Source: Candidatus Nitrosomarinus catalina
Lineage (GTDB): Archaea > Thermoproteota > Nitrososphaeria > Nitrososphaerales > Nitrosopumilaceae
Assembly: GCF_002156965.1 (NCBI RefSeq)
Contig: NZ_CP021324.1
Coordinates: 1,128,681-1,192,680 of the forward strand
DNA length: 64,000 bases
Reading direction: 5' to 3'
Under the pieces are notes generated by a model. That model was not told where the DNA came from. It made no database searches and saw nothing but the letters and a program-made list of their open reading frames with translations. Each line of letters starts with the position of its first letter. Position 1 is the stretch's first letter. The position numbers were made by a program, and so were the translations under genes. Below, piece after piece: positions 9,963 through 18,392 of this stretch.

Positions 9963-9963
9963 T

Positions 9964-10542
9964 CTATCGTCCTTTTATTGCAAAGTCCTTTCTGAGAGGT
10001 GGTAAATCTGCCCAATCTTCAGGCAAAAGTAATCGTCGGTTATCTGGATGACCATTAAAATAAACTCCAAACATTTCAAAAACTTCTCTTTCGTGAAATT
10101 CTACACTGTAGAATATATCTCTAAGAGAAGGTAATTTTGTTGCATCTTTTCCAGGAAGTGGATTTTCCTCTCTTTGTGCTCTAGTAGATAAAACAAGGAT
10201 TTGTTTAGCCAATGATGAGTCCGAATAAGAGCCAATATGATAAACTACCTCAATTTCTTTATCCTGTGGGTAATCTACTCCTGAAACTGATTCTACATGA
10301 TCATAATTCAATCCATCTCGAATAAATTCTGCAACATCATGAACGTCTTCTCTTTTAGCTTTAATTCCAACTCTATTTTCTTTAACAAATTCAACTTCTA
10401 CTTTATCACCAAATTTTTCAACAACTTTATCAGAAATACTTTTTTCAAAAGCAGGTAATTCTACTGGTTTTGCAGCTGGTTTTGCAGCTGGTTTTGCAGC
10501 TGGTTTAGTTTCAGTTTTTGCTTCAGTGTCAGAACTCATCAT
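9964..10542 (-). CDS. nuoC: NADH-quinone oxidoreductase subunit C (30 kDa type)
   Basis: This is a peripheral-arm scaffold subunit beside NuoD. The C-terminal half has the family signature HEREVFEMFGVYFNGHPD followed by RRLLLPEDW and LRKDF. The N-terminus carries a low-complexity stretch of AAKP repeats (residues 13-26), encoded by a short tandem DNA repeat near 10467-10505. This tail is not part of the fold and probably varies among relatives. The start overlaps the nuoB stop by 4 bases. Confidence 0.94.
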   Translation of the reverse strand: MMSSDTEAKTETKPAAKPAAKPAAKPVELPAFEKSISDKVVEKFGDKVEVEFVKENRVGIKAKREDVHDVAEFIRDGLNYDHVESVSGVDYPQDKEIEVVYHIGSYSDSSLAKQILVLSTRAQREENPLPGKDATKLPSLRDIFYSVEFHEREVFEMFGVYFNGHPDNRRLLLPEDWADLPPLRKDFAIKGR

Positions 10543-11075
10543 ACAAACTTCCTAGCCTTCATTCTCTTAATTTTTTCTTGTAACAAAATACATCCTTGTA
10601 TGAGAGTTTCAGGTCTAGGTGGGCAACCTGGAACATAAACATCAACTGGAAGAACTCCATCAATTCCTGGAAGTACATTGTATGAATCAAAATACAATCC
10701 TCCAGTAATTGCACAAGCTCCCATAGCAATCACATATTTTGGTTCTGGCATTTGATCATAAACTAATCTTAAACGTGGAGCCATTTTTCTTGTAATGGTA
10801 CCTTGTACAACAATAAGATCACATTGTCTTAGTGATCCAAATGCTTCAATGATACCAAATCTTTCAACATCGTATCTAGGACTTGATGCTGCACCAAACT
10901 CAACACTACAACAAGCTGTTTCAATATGCACAGGCCAAAGTGACCAAATTCTACCCCAATTGATAGCATAGCCCAATGGTTTGTCAATTGCTTTTTCCAA
11001 AATATCTCCAAGTTTTCCAATGAAGACATTTGCATTTTCTGGTGTTACTAAATCTTTAAGCAATTTTATTCCCAA
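10539..11075 (-). CDS. nuoB: NADH-quinone oxidoreductase subunit B (N2 cluster)
   Basis: This subunit binds the terminal 4Fe-4S cluster N2, the donor to quinone. The adjacent cysteines of ETACCSVEF, the cysteine of AMGACAITGG and that of VPGCPPRPE are the four expected ligands. At 178 residues it is normal. It is separated from nuoA by 28 bases and overlaps nuoC by 4. Confidence 0.96.
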   Translation of the reverse strand: MGIKLLKDLVTPENANVFIGKLGDILEKAIDKPLGYAINWGRIWSLWPVHIETACCSVEFGAASSPRYDVERFGIIEAFGSLRQCDLIVVQGTITRKMAPRLRLVYDQMPEPKYVIAMGACAITGGLYFDSYNVLPGIDGVLPVDVYVPGCPPRPETLIQGCILLQEKIKRMKARKFV

Positions 11076-11103
11076 CCCCCTTTGTCATCATTTCTATAAA
11101 TAA

Positions 11104-11490
11104 CTACCAAATTCTTCTTCTCCCTGATTGATAAAGTGCAAAAGACATTGCACCAAACATTATTGCTAAAAATCCTATCATTGGTAAAGTTGCACTTTTC
11201 GGAAGTTCCAAAAGTGCACTACCCCAAGCATATAAGAAAATTGCAACTACATCAAAAATTACGAACATCAAAATGTACGGGTAATACTGCATCATAAAAT
11301 GAGTTCTACCCTCACCGCTTGGAACTTGTCCACATTCCATTGGCAAAAATTTTACAGGATTACTCTTTTTACGTGGTGAAATCATTCGAGAAATCAATAA
11401 TGCGGGTGCCATTGCTACTACTGCGAACCCGAACATCAATACTACGGTGCTATAATTGCCCGCTAATTCTCCGACCAATTTAACTTTCAT
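11104..11490 (-). CDS. nuoA: NADH-quinone oxidoreductase subunit A
   Basis: This is the first gene of the operon, encoding a 128-residue membrane subunit with three helices. The loop after helix 1 has PMECGQVPSGEGRTHFMMQYY, containing the conserved cysteine and glycines of the NuoA/ND3 loop. The second helix has ILMFVIFDVVAIFLYAW. An AT-rich stretch at 11498-11516 immediately upstream is a plausible promoter, in a 101-base gap divergent from the peroxiredoxin gene. Confidence 0.94.
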   Translation of the reverse strand: MKVKLVGELAGNYSTVVLMFGFAVVAMAPALLISRMISPRKKSNPVKFLPMECGQVPSGEGRTHFMMQYYPYILMFVIFDVVAIFLYAWGSALLELPKSATLPMIGFLAIMFGAMSFALYQSGRRRIW

Positions 11491-11591
11491 CTCTGAGTTT
11501 TATATAATAAGATATGCTTCGTTTTTTCGATCGGGTTATTGGAAATGAAGAATTTGAAAAGTAATTAATAGGATATAGTAAATTTCCGATC

Positions 11592-12056
11592 ATGGTATTG
11601 AATGTAGGCGATCTTGCTCCAAATTTTGAACTCCCTGATACAGAATTAAAAATGAGGACTTTAGATGAATTTAAGGGTAAAAAGATCGTATTATCATTCA
11701 TAGTAGCAGCAAGTTCACCAGTATGTGAGGTTGAATTATGCACATTCAGAGATTCATGGAAAGAAATTTCAGATATGGGTGCACAAATAATTTCAATTAG
11801 TAATGATGGACCCTTTGCAAATAAAGCATTTGCAGAGAAACATAATTTCAATTTTCCACTATTAGGAGATTATACAAGTAAAACAATCAAAGAGTATGAT
11901 ATCTTATTAAAAGATCTATTGCACATCAAAGACTACAATGCAGCAAAACGTTCAGTATTCATAATTATGGAAGATGGAAAAGTTGGATACAAATGGGTAT
12001 CAGAAGATCCATTAAAAGAACCAAATTACGAAGAAATTAAAAACTTTTTAAAATAA
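11592..12056 (+). CDS. Peroxiredoxin (AhpC/TSA family)
   Basis: This is a thioredoxin-fold peroxidase, expected to reduce hydroperoxides with electrons from thioredoxin. The N-terminus GDLAPNFELPD is typical. The peroxidatic cysteine should be Cys45 in AASSPVC, followed by ELCTFRDSW with a second cysteine at 50. The usual PxxxTxxC motif reads VxxxSxxC here: serine replaces the threonine and valine the proline, so activity may differ. It is 154 residues. A TATA-like stretch, GTAATTAATA at 11561-11570, lies about 26 bases before the ATG, consistent with a leaderless transcript. Confidence 0.88.
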   Translation: MVLNVGDLAPNFELPDTELKMRTLDEFKGKKIVLSFIVAASSPVCEVELCTFRDSWKEISDMGAQIISISNDGPFANKAFAEKHNFNFPLLGDYTSKTIKEYDILLKDLLHIKDYNAAKRSVFIIMEDGKVGYKWVSEDPLKEPNYEEIKNFLK

Positions 12057-12066
12057 AATAATTTTT

Positions 12067-12582
12067 TTATTCTATATCTGAAATTATATCGCCTTTTGCA
12101 ACAGATGCGCCTTCTTTAGCTTTAATATTTCGGATAACTCCATCTTTGTGTGCTTTTACTGCAACTTGCATTTTCATAGACTCCAAAGTACAAACAACAT
12201 CACCTTTCTTTACTGAATCCCCATGTTCAACTGAAATTGAAACTACTTTACCAGGAATTTGACTTTTTAATGCTATTTGTGCTCCGCCAGAACTACTTCC
12301 ACCAGAATTTTTGTAAACGACTTTATCATAATGAGTATGTAGATTGATAGTCATTGGTACATTATCTATAACAATATTCATTTCATTTGTGGATTGTTCA
12401 AGATATTTTGCCTTGTGGTATTGTTGATTTAAGATAAATTCTATTCCACGTGAATTCATACTAATTATTTTTAATTTGTGTTCATTATCATTAATTTTGA
12501 TTATGTAATCATTGTCACCGAGATTTTCTAGAATTTTTCCATCAAATGATTTTTCAATTTCTTGGATTTTAAAATTAGTCAT
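12067..12582 (-). CDS. Biotin carboxyl carrier protein of acyl-CoA carboxylase
   Basis: This is the biotinylated carrier of the acetyl/propionyl-CoA carboxylase. The C-terminal 75 residues form the biotinyl domain, with the attachment motif ESMKM and the lysine at about residue 137; most families have EAMKM. The first 80 residues are a beta-rich region of the kind seen in propionyl-CoA carboxylase carriers, joined by the linker SGGSSSGGAQ. It is the last gene of a three-gene operon, 5 bases after the biotin carboxylase gene. Confidence 0.93.
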   Translation of the reverse strand: MTNFKIQEIEKSFDGKILENLGDNDYIIKINDNEHKLKIISMNSRGIEFILNQQYHKAKYLEQSTNEMNIVIDNVPMTINLHTHYDKVVYKNSGGSSSGGAQIALKSQIPGKVVSISVEHGDSVKKGDVVCTLESMKMQVAVKAHKDGVIRNIKAKEGASVAKGDIISDIE

Positions 12583-12587
12583 ATCTA

Positions 12588-14081
12588 TCAGTCCAGTTTA
12601 TTTTTCCAGTTTGCGCTATTGTTAGAATTATTTTGTACTTGGCTCTTAAAGTATTCAGAATGAATAATTGCAGCAGCTAATGCGGCTTCAGTTTTATTTT
12701 CTTTTTCTTGTTTAAGATCTTCAGTTAATTTATCAATCACATCATAACGTTTCAAAAAGTCAGTAGACAATTCTCCATTTTTGTATTCTTCAGAATTAAG
12801 GATTGTTTTGTAAAGAGGAATAGAGGTTTCAACACCTTGAACATACATATCATTTAATGCAGTAAGCATTCTAGTTCTAGACTCTTCAAATGTTGGTCCC
12901 CATGTACAGAGTTTTGCCATTAGTGAATCATAAAATGGAGAAACAGTGCATCCAGGGTAAAGATAAGTGTCACATCTAACATTAGGTCCTGAAGGAATTG
13001 TAACATCTGGAACTGGTCCTGTTGAAGGTGCAAAGTCCAAAAAGGTATCTTCAGCATTAATTCTACATTCAATTGCATAACCATTCATCTTTAGATCCTT
13101 TTGTTTGAATGGTAGCGGCTCTCCATTTGCAATATCAATTTGTAGTTTGACAAAGTCTAATCCTGAAACCATTTCACTAATTGGGTGTTCTACTTGGAGT
13201 CTTGCATTAATCTCAATAAAATAAAATTCACCATTGTCAGCTCTTAAGAATTCAGCAGTTCCAAGATTTGTATAATCAACTGCCTCTGCTGCTCTAACAA
13301 CTATTTCACCAATTTCTTCTCTTTTTGCATCATCTACCACAGGAGAAGGGGTTTGTTCAATTAGTTTTTGATTTCTTCTTTGAATAGAACATTCTCTCTC
13401 AAAGAGATGTACTGCATTTCCATGTTGATCTCTGCACATTTGATATTCAATGTGTCTTGTTTTTTCTAAGAATTTCTCAACAATGATTGCAGATTTTCCA
13501 ACAGCAGCAATAGATTCTGAGGTTACTGTTTCAAAACCTTCGTGTAATTCTTTGTCATTTGTTACAATTCTAATTCCACGACCTCCACCACCATAAACTG
13601 ATTTTAACATAACAGGATATCCTATTTCATTTGCAACTTTTGCTGCATCTTCTGCATCCTTTACTAAGCCAGGACTTCCAGGGACAGTTGGAACTTTAGC
13701 TTTTAACATTGCAGCTTTACATTCCATCTTATCACCACAAAGATTCATTGAATCTGCAGATGGACCAATAAATGTAATTTTATTTTTCTCACACAATCTA
13801 GCAAAATCATCATTTTCAGAAAGGAATCCATAACCAGGATGTACAGCATCTGCACCAGAAGATAACATTACATCTAGAATTTTTTCTTGATTAAGATATG
13901 ATTTAGCAGGTGCAGCTTCACCAATATGATATGCTTCAGATGCTTGTTTAACATGTAATGAATTTGTGTCTTCATCAGAATATACAGCAACTGTTTTGAT
14001 TCCAAGTGCTTTACAAGTTCTAATTACACGTAAAGCGATTTCTCCTCTGTTAGCGATAAGTACTTTCTCAATCATCTTCAA
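12588..14081 (-). CDS. accC: Biotin carboxylase subunit of acyl-CoA carboxylase
   Basis: This is an ATP-grasp enzyme that carboxylates biotin with bicarbonate. The sequence begins with KVLIANRGEIALRVIRTCK, has the glycine-rich ATP loop GGGGRGIRIV and the catalytic region FIEINARLQVEHPISEMVSG. At 497 residues it is about 50 longer than bacterial AccC, with a charged C-terminal tail. In this lineage the enzyme carboxylates acetyl-CoA and propionyl-CoA in the 3HP/4HB cycle. That assignment rests on the family and organism, not on residues visible here. An ATG two codons inside (14075) could also be the start. Confidence 0.95.
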   Translation of the reverse strand: MKMIEKVLIANRGEIALRVIRTCKALGIKTVAVYSDEDTNSLHVKQASEAYHIGEAAPAKSYLNQEKILDVMLSSGADAVHPGYGFLSENDDFARLCEKNKITFIGPSADSMNLCGDKMECKAAMLKAKVPTVPGSPGLVKDAEDAAKVANEIGYPVMLKSVYGGGGRGIRIVTNDKELHEGFETVTSESIAAVGKSAIIVEKFLEKTRHIEYQMCRDQHGNAVHLFERECSIQRRNQKLIEQTPSPVVDDAKREEIGEIVVRAAEAVDYTNLGTAEFLRADNGEFYFIEINARLQVEHPISEMVSGLDFVKLQIDIANGEPLPFKQKDLKMNGYAIECRINAEDTFLDFAPSTGPVPDVTIPSGPNVRCDTYLYPGCTVSPFYDSLMAKLCTWGPTFEESRTRMLTALNDMYVQGVETSIPLYKTILNSEEYKNGELSTDFLKRYDVIDKLTEDLKQEKENKTEAALAAAIIHSEYFKSQVQNNSNNSANWKNKLD

Positions 14082-15656
14082 TCACAAATTGATATTTCCA
14101 TGTTTTCTAGGTAATTGCTTTTCTCTTTTATTTGCAAGCATTTCTAATGCTTTAATCAACATAGGTCTGGTTTCAGCAGGATTAATTACATTATCAACTG
14201 TTCCGTGAGATGCAGCAACGTAAGGATTTTCGAATTTTTCTGCAAATTCATCTACAAGTTGTTTTTTAAGAGATTCAGGATCATCAGAAGCAGCAAGATC
14301 TTTTCTATTCATAATTTTTACAGCTGCCTCACCACCTAAAACAGCACATTTGGCTGTAGGCCAGGCATAATTAATATCAGTTCTAAGATTTTTACTTCCC
14401 ATTGCAATGTATGCTCCACCGTATGCTTTACCAATAACTAGGGTTATTCTTGGAACAGTTGCTTCACAATATGCATAGAGCAATTTACTTCCATGTCGAA
14501 TAATACCATTATGTTCTTGATTTGAACCTGGCATGTAACCTGGTGTATCAACTAAAGTAATTATTGGAATGTTAAATGAATCACAAAATCGAATAAAGCG
14601 TGAAGCTTTATTTGATGAATCAATATCTAATGCACCTGCAAGATGCATTGGTTGATTAGCTACAATTCCAACAACATTACCATTTAGTCTACCATATCCA
14701 ACTACAATATTTGGTGCAAATAATTCATGAATCTCAAAGAATTCATGGTCATCAACAATTGAATTAATGATTTCTTTCATGTCATATGGTTGTAAAGGAT
14801 TTTCCGGCATGATATTGATTAAATTATTATCCAATCTATTTGGATCATCGTCAGTTGAAACTTTTGGTGGTTGTTCAGTATTATTTTGAGGTAAAAATGA
14901 AATTAGTTTTTTGATGTAATCCATACATTCGTATTCATTTTCAGCAACAAAATGTGCAACACCACTTTTTGTTCCATGAGTATTAGCACCACCAAGTTCT
15001 TCAAAAGAAATTTCTTCACCTAATACAGTTTTAACAACATCAGGTCCAGTTACAAACATACTTCCAATTTTTTCTACCATAATAACAAAATCAGTCATTG
15101 CAGGAGAATAAACAGAACCACCAGCAGATGGACCAACACTTGCAGTAATCTGTGGAATAACTCCAGAAGCTAATTGATTGTGATAAAATATATCTGCAAA
15201 TCCATCTAAACTCATAATTCCTTCTTGTATTCTAGCACCACCAGAATCCATAATTCCAATAATTGGACATCCAGTTTTTACTGCATGATCCATTAATTTA
15301 GTAATTTTTTTAGCTCCCATCTGACTTAATGTACCACCCAAAACAGTGAAATCATATGCAAAAACAAAGATTTGACGACCGGAAACATTTCCATATCCGC
15401 CTATGACACCATCAGTAAAAAATTTCTTTTTTTGCATATCATACTCATAATAATGATGAGTAGTCATTGGATCGACTTCAACAAAAGTACCTTCATCAAG
15501 AAGTAAATCTATTCTTTCACGAGCAGTTAGTTTGCCTTTTTCATGCTGAGATAAAATACGATCTTCCCCACCACCTTGTAATGCAGTGTTTTTGTTTTTT
15601 GTATATTCATCAATCTTCTCAGAATGCATTATTTGATTAGAATCAAAAGTTTTCAT
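14082..15656 (-). CDS. pccB: Acyl-CoA carboxylase carboxyltransferase subunit
   Basis: This is the carboxyltransferase that moves the carboxyl group from biotin to acetyl-CoA or propionyl-CoA. The 524-residue protein has both crotonase-like halves. The N half has GGTLSQMGAKKITKLMDHA, then GARIQEGIMSL and ASVGPSAGGSVYSPA. The C half has VDTPGYMPGSNQEHNGIIRHG and KAYGGAYIAMGSKNL. It is the first gene of the carboxylase operon and abuts the biotin carboxylase gene with no gap. The organisation (carboxyltransferase, carboxylase, separate carrier) is that of archaeal autotrophs. Confidence 0.95.
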   Translation of the reverse strand: MKTFDSNQIMHSEKIDEYTKNKNTALQGGGEDRILSQHEKGKLTARERIDLLLDEGTFVEVDPMTTHHYYEYDMQKKKFFTDGVIGGYGNVSGRQIFVFAYDFTVLGGTLSQMGAKKITKLMDHAVKTGCPIIGIMDSGGARIQEGIMSLDGFADIFYHNQLASGVIPQITASVGPSAGGSVYSPAMTDFVIMVEKIGSMFVTGPDVVKTVLGEEISFEELGGANTHGTKSGVAHFVAENEYECMDYIKKLISFLPQNNTEQPPKVSTDDDPNRLDNNLINIMPENPLQPYDMKEIINSIVDDHEFFEIHELFAPNIVVGYGRLNGNVVGIVANQPMHLAGALDIDSSNKASRFIRFCDSFNIPIITLVDTPGYMPGSNQEHNGIIRHGSKLLYAYCEATVPRITLVIGKAYGGAYIAMGSKNLRTDINYAWPTAKCAVLGGEAAVKIMNRKDLAASDDPESLKKQLVDEFAEKFENPYVAASHGTVDNVINPAETRPMLIKALEMLANKREKQLPRKHGNINL

Positions 15657-15716
15657 ATATTAATCTAATTTGAAATCATGAAATCTATCAAAAACACAGA
15701 TCTATAGTGAAAACTT

Positions 15717-16028
15717 TCAAGAATTAATAACTGAAAATTTCTTGTGAGATGATTTTTGGTATGAATTGTAAACGTCTTTTTCATCACTACATTTTTTGCA
15801 TATACATAATTGAGAAACATTTGGAATATCACAAATATCTTGAAATTCACATTGGGAGCAGCCAGCAGGGGAACCGCATACAATACATTGTAATTCATTA
15901 GTTTTAGCACATTTTTCATGCTTCACGCCTACACCTTTTGACCACAATCCAATTTCATTAATTTCAATTTTGTCATTGCAAACAATACAAGTGCCAGGAA
16001 ATTTCATAGGAATTTTGATCCAGCTCAT
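15717..16028 (-). CDS. Small Cys-rich, probably zinc-binding protein, function unknown
   Basis: I do not recognise the family. The 103-residue protein has several cysteine pairs: CIVC near residue 14, CIVC followed by CSQC near 48-60, and CICKKC near 75. This pattern fits zinc-ribbon or treble-clef knuckles. The C-terminal tail is basic and serine-rich. Its ATG overlaps the stop of the RFC large-subunit gene by 4 bases (ATGA), so it is probably translated with it and may act in DNA transactions. That role is inferred from context only. Confidence 0.75.
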   Translation of the reverse strand: MSWIKIPMKFPGTCIVCNDKIEINEIGLWSKGVGVKHEKCAKTNELQCIVCGSPAGCSQCEFQDICDIPNVSQLCICKKCSDEKDVYNSYQKSSHKKFSVINS

Positions 16029-17194
16029 TGTAACATTTCAATCTCCTTATCAATAATATCGCCAAAGGTTTCTTCTAATTCTAATTCCAATTTTTTATTT
16101 TTTATACAAAATAGAACATATGGCAAGCAAATTGTAACGAATGCACTAGAGGATAGATGTAATTTTTTAGACATAATGGAAGACAATGATTTAATTTTTG
16201 CACCATCCCAGCGAATTCTGTTAAGAACAGGCCAAGATAAATTATATTTTGAATATCTAATTCTATCATCTTTTTGATACAAACTAATTAAAATATCATT
16301 AAGATAACGTAACAATCTCCAATTTTGAGTTTTCATAATTTTTCCAAACAACATGTCAGCGTTGGAAATAATTTCTAAATATTTTGCGAGGGAATCACTA
16401 TCCAAATCGCTAGTAATTATACTTGAATAAAATGCATTAATTTTTTCTCTGGGATCAATTTGTATTGAATATAAAACACCACGAGCTTCTTCAATAGAAT
16501 TTGCTTTGAAAAATGCATTGATTCCATCTTCAATGTTAATATTTTCAAAAGAAGATGCAGTTTGTGGATTAAATCCAGTAATCAAGGATTGAGTGAGATT
16601 GATCATAGAACGAATATCACCTCTAGACTTATCAATTACTTTGATTAAAGAACCAGGACTAAGTTTTTCATTTTCTTTTTTTAAAATATTATCTAAATAT
16701 ATCCGCAATAATCTTGGTGGAATTTTTTTAAATGATATTGTTGTTACTGCTTTTTTTATACTCTTCATTTTATCTGAATCATCATAATTTGCAGCAAGTA
16801 AAATTGGAACATTTGGTTTCTTCAAAATATCAACAAGAGCAGAAGCACCACCATAATCTCCACGACCGTGAATTCCATCAACCTCATCAACAAAAATCAT
16901 TGGAGTTCCCAAAACACTGACATTACCTAAAACAGGAGTAAGAATTTCATTAATTCTAGATTTACTACGTACATCACTAGCATTAAGCCCGATCATATCA
17001 TAATCAAATTGTTTAGCTAAAAGATATGCGATAGTAGTCTTTCCAATTCCAGGAGGTCCAATTATTAAAAGAGGTTTTGTGCCCTTTTTCCATTTTGCAA
17101 ACCATTTGATTATTGCTTCACGGGGTTCTTCATTACCCACCATATCAGAAATATTCTGAGGTCGATATTTTTCAGACCACATCAATTTTATCAC
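16025..17194 (-). CDS. rfcL: Replication factor C large subunit (clamp loader)
   Basis: This AAA+ subunit of the clamp loader opens PCNA and places it on primer-template DNA, together with RfcS at 40575-41525. The sequence has WSEKYRPQNI, Walker A GPPGIGKTT at about residues 46-54 and Walker B FVDEVDGI. The sensor region is weakly conserved, as in other large subunits. The 389-residue protein has a short C-terminal tail with no obvious PIP box. The GTG at 17194 overlaps the preceding stop; an ATG at 17182 gives MWSEKYRP and is equally plausible. Confidence 0.92.
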   Translation of the reverse strand: MIKLMWSEKYRPQNISDMVGNEEPREAIIKWFAKWKKGTKPLLIIGPPGIGKTTIAYLLAKQFDYDMIGLNASDVRSKSRINEILTPVLGNVSVLGTPMIFVDEVDGIHGRGDYGGASALVDILKKPNVPILLAANYDDSDKMKSIKKAVTTISFKKIPPRLLRIYLDNILKKENEKLSPGSLIKVIDKSRGDIRSMINLTQSLITGFNPQTASSFENINIEDGINAFFKANSIEEARGVLYSIQIDPREKINAFYSSIITSDLDSDSLAKYLEIISNADMLFGKIMKTQNWRLLRYLNDILISLYQKDDRIRYSKYNLSWPVLNRIRWDGAKIKSLSSIMSKKLHLSSSAFVTICLPYVLFCIKNKKLELELEETFGDIIDKEIEMLQ

Positions 17195-18312
17195 TTAGTT
17201 GGAAGATTTTTGTTCAAATCTGACCAGATGTTTTCTTCTTGTAATTTCTTATACCAGAATTGATTATAATGTTCTACAGTAAGAAATAGAAATTCTAAGA
17301 ATTTAGTATGTGAAAAATTATCAGGCAATTTTTCTAAAGCATCTCTTGCTTCTCTTAAGTAAGATTCACTATGATTCATTGTTTCTTCAAATCCATTCTT
17401 TGCATCATTCATTTTTAATGAATAAAATAATGGCCAAGAAGGAATTTTTGCAGCCTTATCTCTAATACTATCTTCAATTTCATTTCCACACCCTACAGAT
17501 TCAGCAGCTTTTGCCATTCCAGTGTAAAAAATATCAGCTAAAGGTGCACGATTCAAAGCCATGTTTCTACCAGCAGTTCCCATAACAGAACGATATTTTT
17601 TGTAACTTTCAATTAATTCTTCTTCAGTAATTTCTGTAGGTTTATCTTTTAATTTTGTATCAAGATACTGTCCAATTCTTGCTTGTTTGAAACCTTCTTC
17701 AAATTCTTTTAGTACATCTTCACCACCTTTTGAAATTTTTTCTCGTGCAAGTTTCAAAATGTAAGGATTCATCAATTTGTAATCATCTAAGTATTCCAAG
17801 TCTTCATCTTTGTCTACAATTCTATCCATTGGTTCACTAAGATCAATTGCAATAATATGACCATCAACAATATCTTCTCTCATTGTAGTACTTTTATCAT
17901 CTTTGAAATAATCTGTGGATGCATCAAAAAGACCATTAAAAACAGGAAATGTCATTTTAACAAAATTTGAATTTAAAATTCGAAGGACCCTATCATGTAA
18001 TGTATCAAAATCTTGTAATTTAGATTTTATAGGCTCAATTTCAGATGCGTTCAAAATAATTTCAGTTGAACCCACTTCTTCAGCAAATTGTTGTTGTGTT
18101 GTATTAGGAGATTGATCAGCATTTATTTGATCAAATAGATTCCTTGCAAATCTTTGAGCAAATGCAGGAAACGTATCTTCAGCTTCTTGTTTATATTGAT
18201 TGAATAATTTGAATCCCTTTGATTTGAATAGGCCTTGTTTAATGATTTGTTTTCCAGGTTTCGTACCCATTAAAGCACCTTTGCTAAAAATAGATTCGTC
18301 TTTTCCACTCAC
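17191..18312 (-). CDS. Conserved-looking protein of unknown function upstream of rfcL
   Basis: I do not recognise this protein of about 373 residues. It is soluble, mostly helical by composition and rich in Lys, Glu and Asp, without a signal peptide, membrane segment, cysteine motif or nucleotide-binding loop. It is the first gene of an operon with rfcL (4-base overlap) and the Cys-rich protein. The GTG at 18312 fits a TATA-like box at 18333-18341. Other possible starts are a GTG at 18318 and an ATG at 18270. Operon position hints at a role near replication, but nothing in the sequence proves it. Confidence 0.8.
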   Translation of the reverse strand: MSGKDESIFSKGALMGTKPGKQIIKQGLFKSKGFKLFNQYKQEAEDTFPAFAQRFARNLFDQINADQSPNTTQQQFAEEVGSTEIILNASEIEPIKSKLQDFDTLHDRVLRILNSNFVKMTFPVFNGLFDASTDYFKDDKSTTMREDIVDGHIIAIDLSEPMDRIVDKDEDLEYLDDYKLMNPYILKLAREKISKGGEDVLKEFEEGFKQARIGQYLDTKLKDKPTEITEEELIESYKKYRSVMGTAGRNMALNRAPLADIFYTGMAKAAESVGCGNEIEDSIRDKAAKIPSWPLFYSLKMNDAKNGFEETMNHSESYLREARDALEKLPDNFSHTKFLEFLFLTVEHYNQFWYKKLQEENIWSDLNKNLPTK

Positions 18313-18332
18313 ACACACAATTCAATCTGTTG

Positions 18333-18341
18333 TTATTTATG
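18333..18341 (-). promoter_or_regulatory. TATA-like box for the 17191-18312 operon
   Basis: On the reverse strand the sequence reads CATAAATAA. It is centred about 25 bases before the GTG at 18312, the spacing expected for a leaderless archaeal transcript, and so it favours that start. Confidence 0.45.
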
Positions 18342-18392
18342 CTTTCAAAAAAAATTTTCTTCACTTAAATTACGAAAGAAGAATTGTCGATT

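Noticed and set aside
10467..10505. Regulatory repeat in nuoC
   Set aside because: The repeat encodes AAKP units in the N-terminal tail and keeps the frame, so it is coding low-complexity sequence.
11480..11851. Reverse-strand open frame over the peroxiredoxin
   Set aside because: The forward frame has the peroxiredoxin motifs; the reverse has none and would overlap the nuoA promoter.
15665..15919. Open frame on the reverse strand overlapping the Cys-rich gene
   Set aside because: It is a shifted frame of 15717-16028, which has the ordered cysteine pairs and the ATGA overlap with rfcL.
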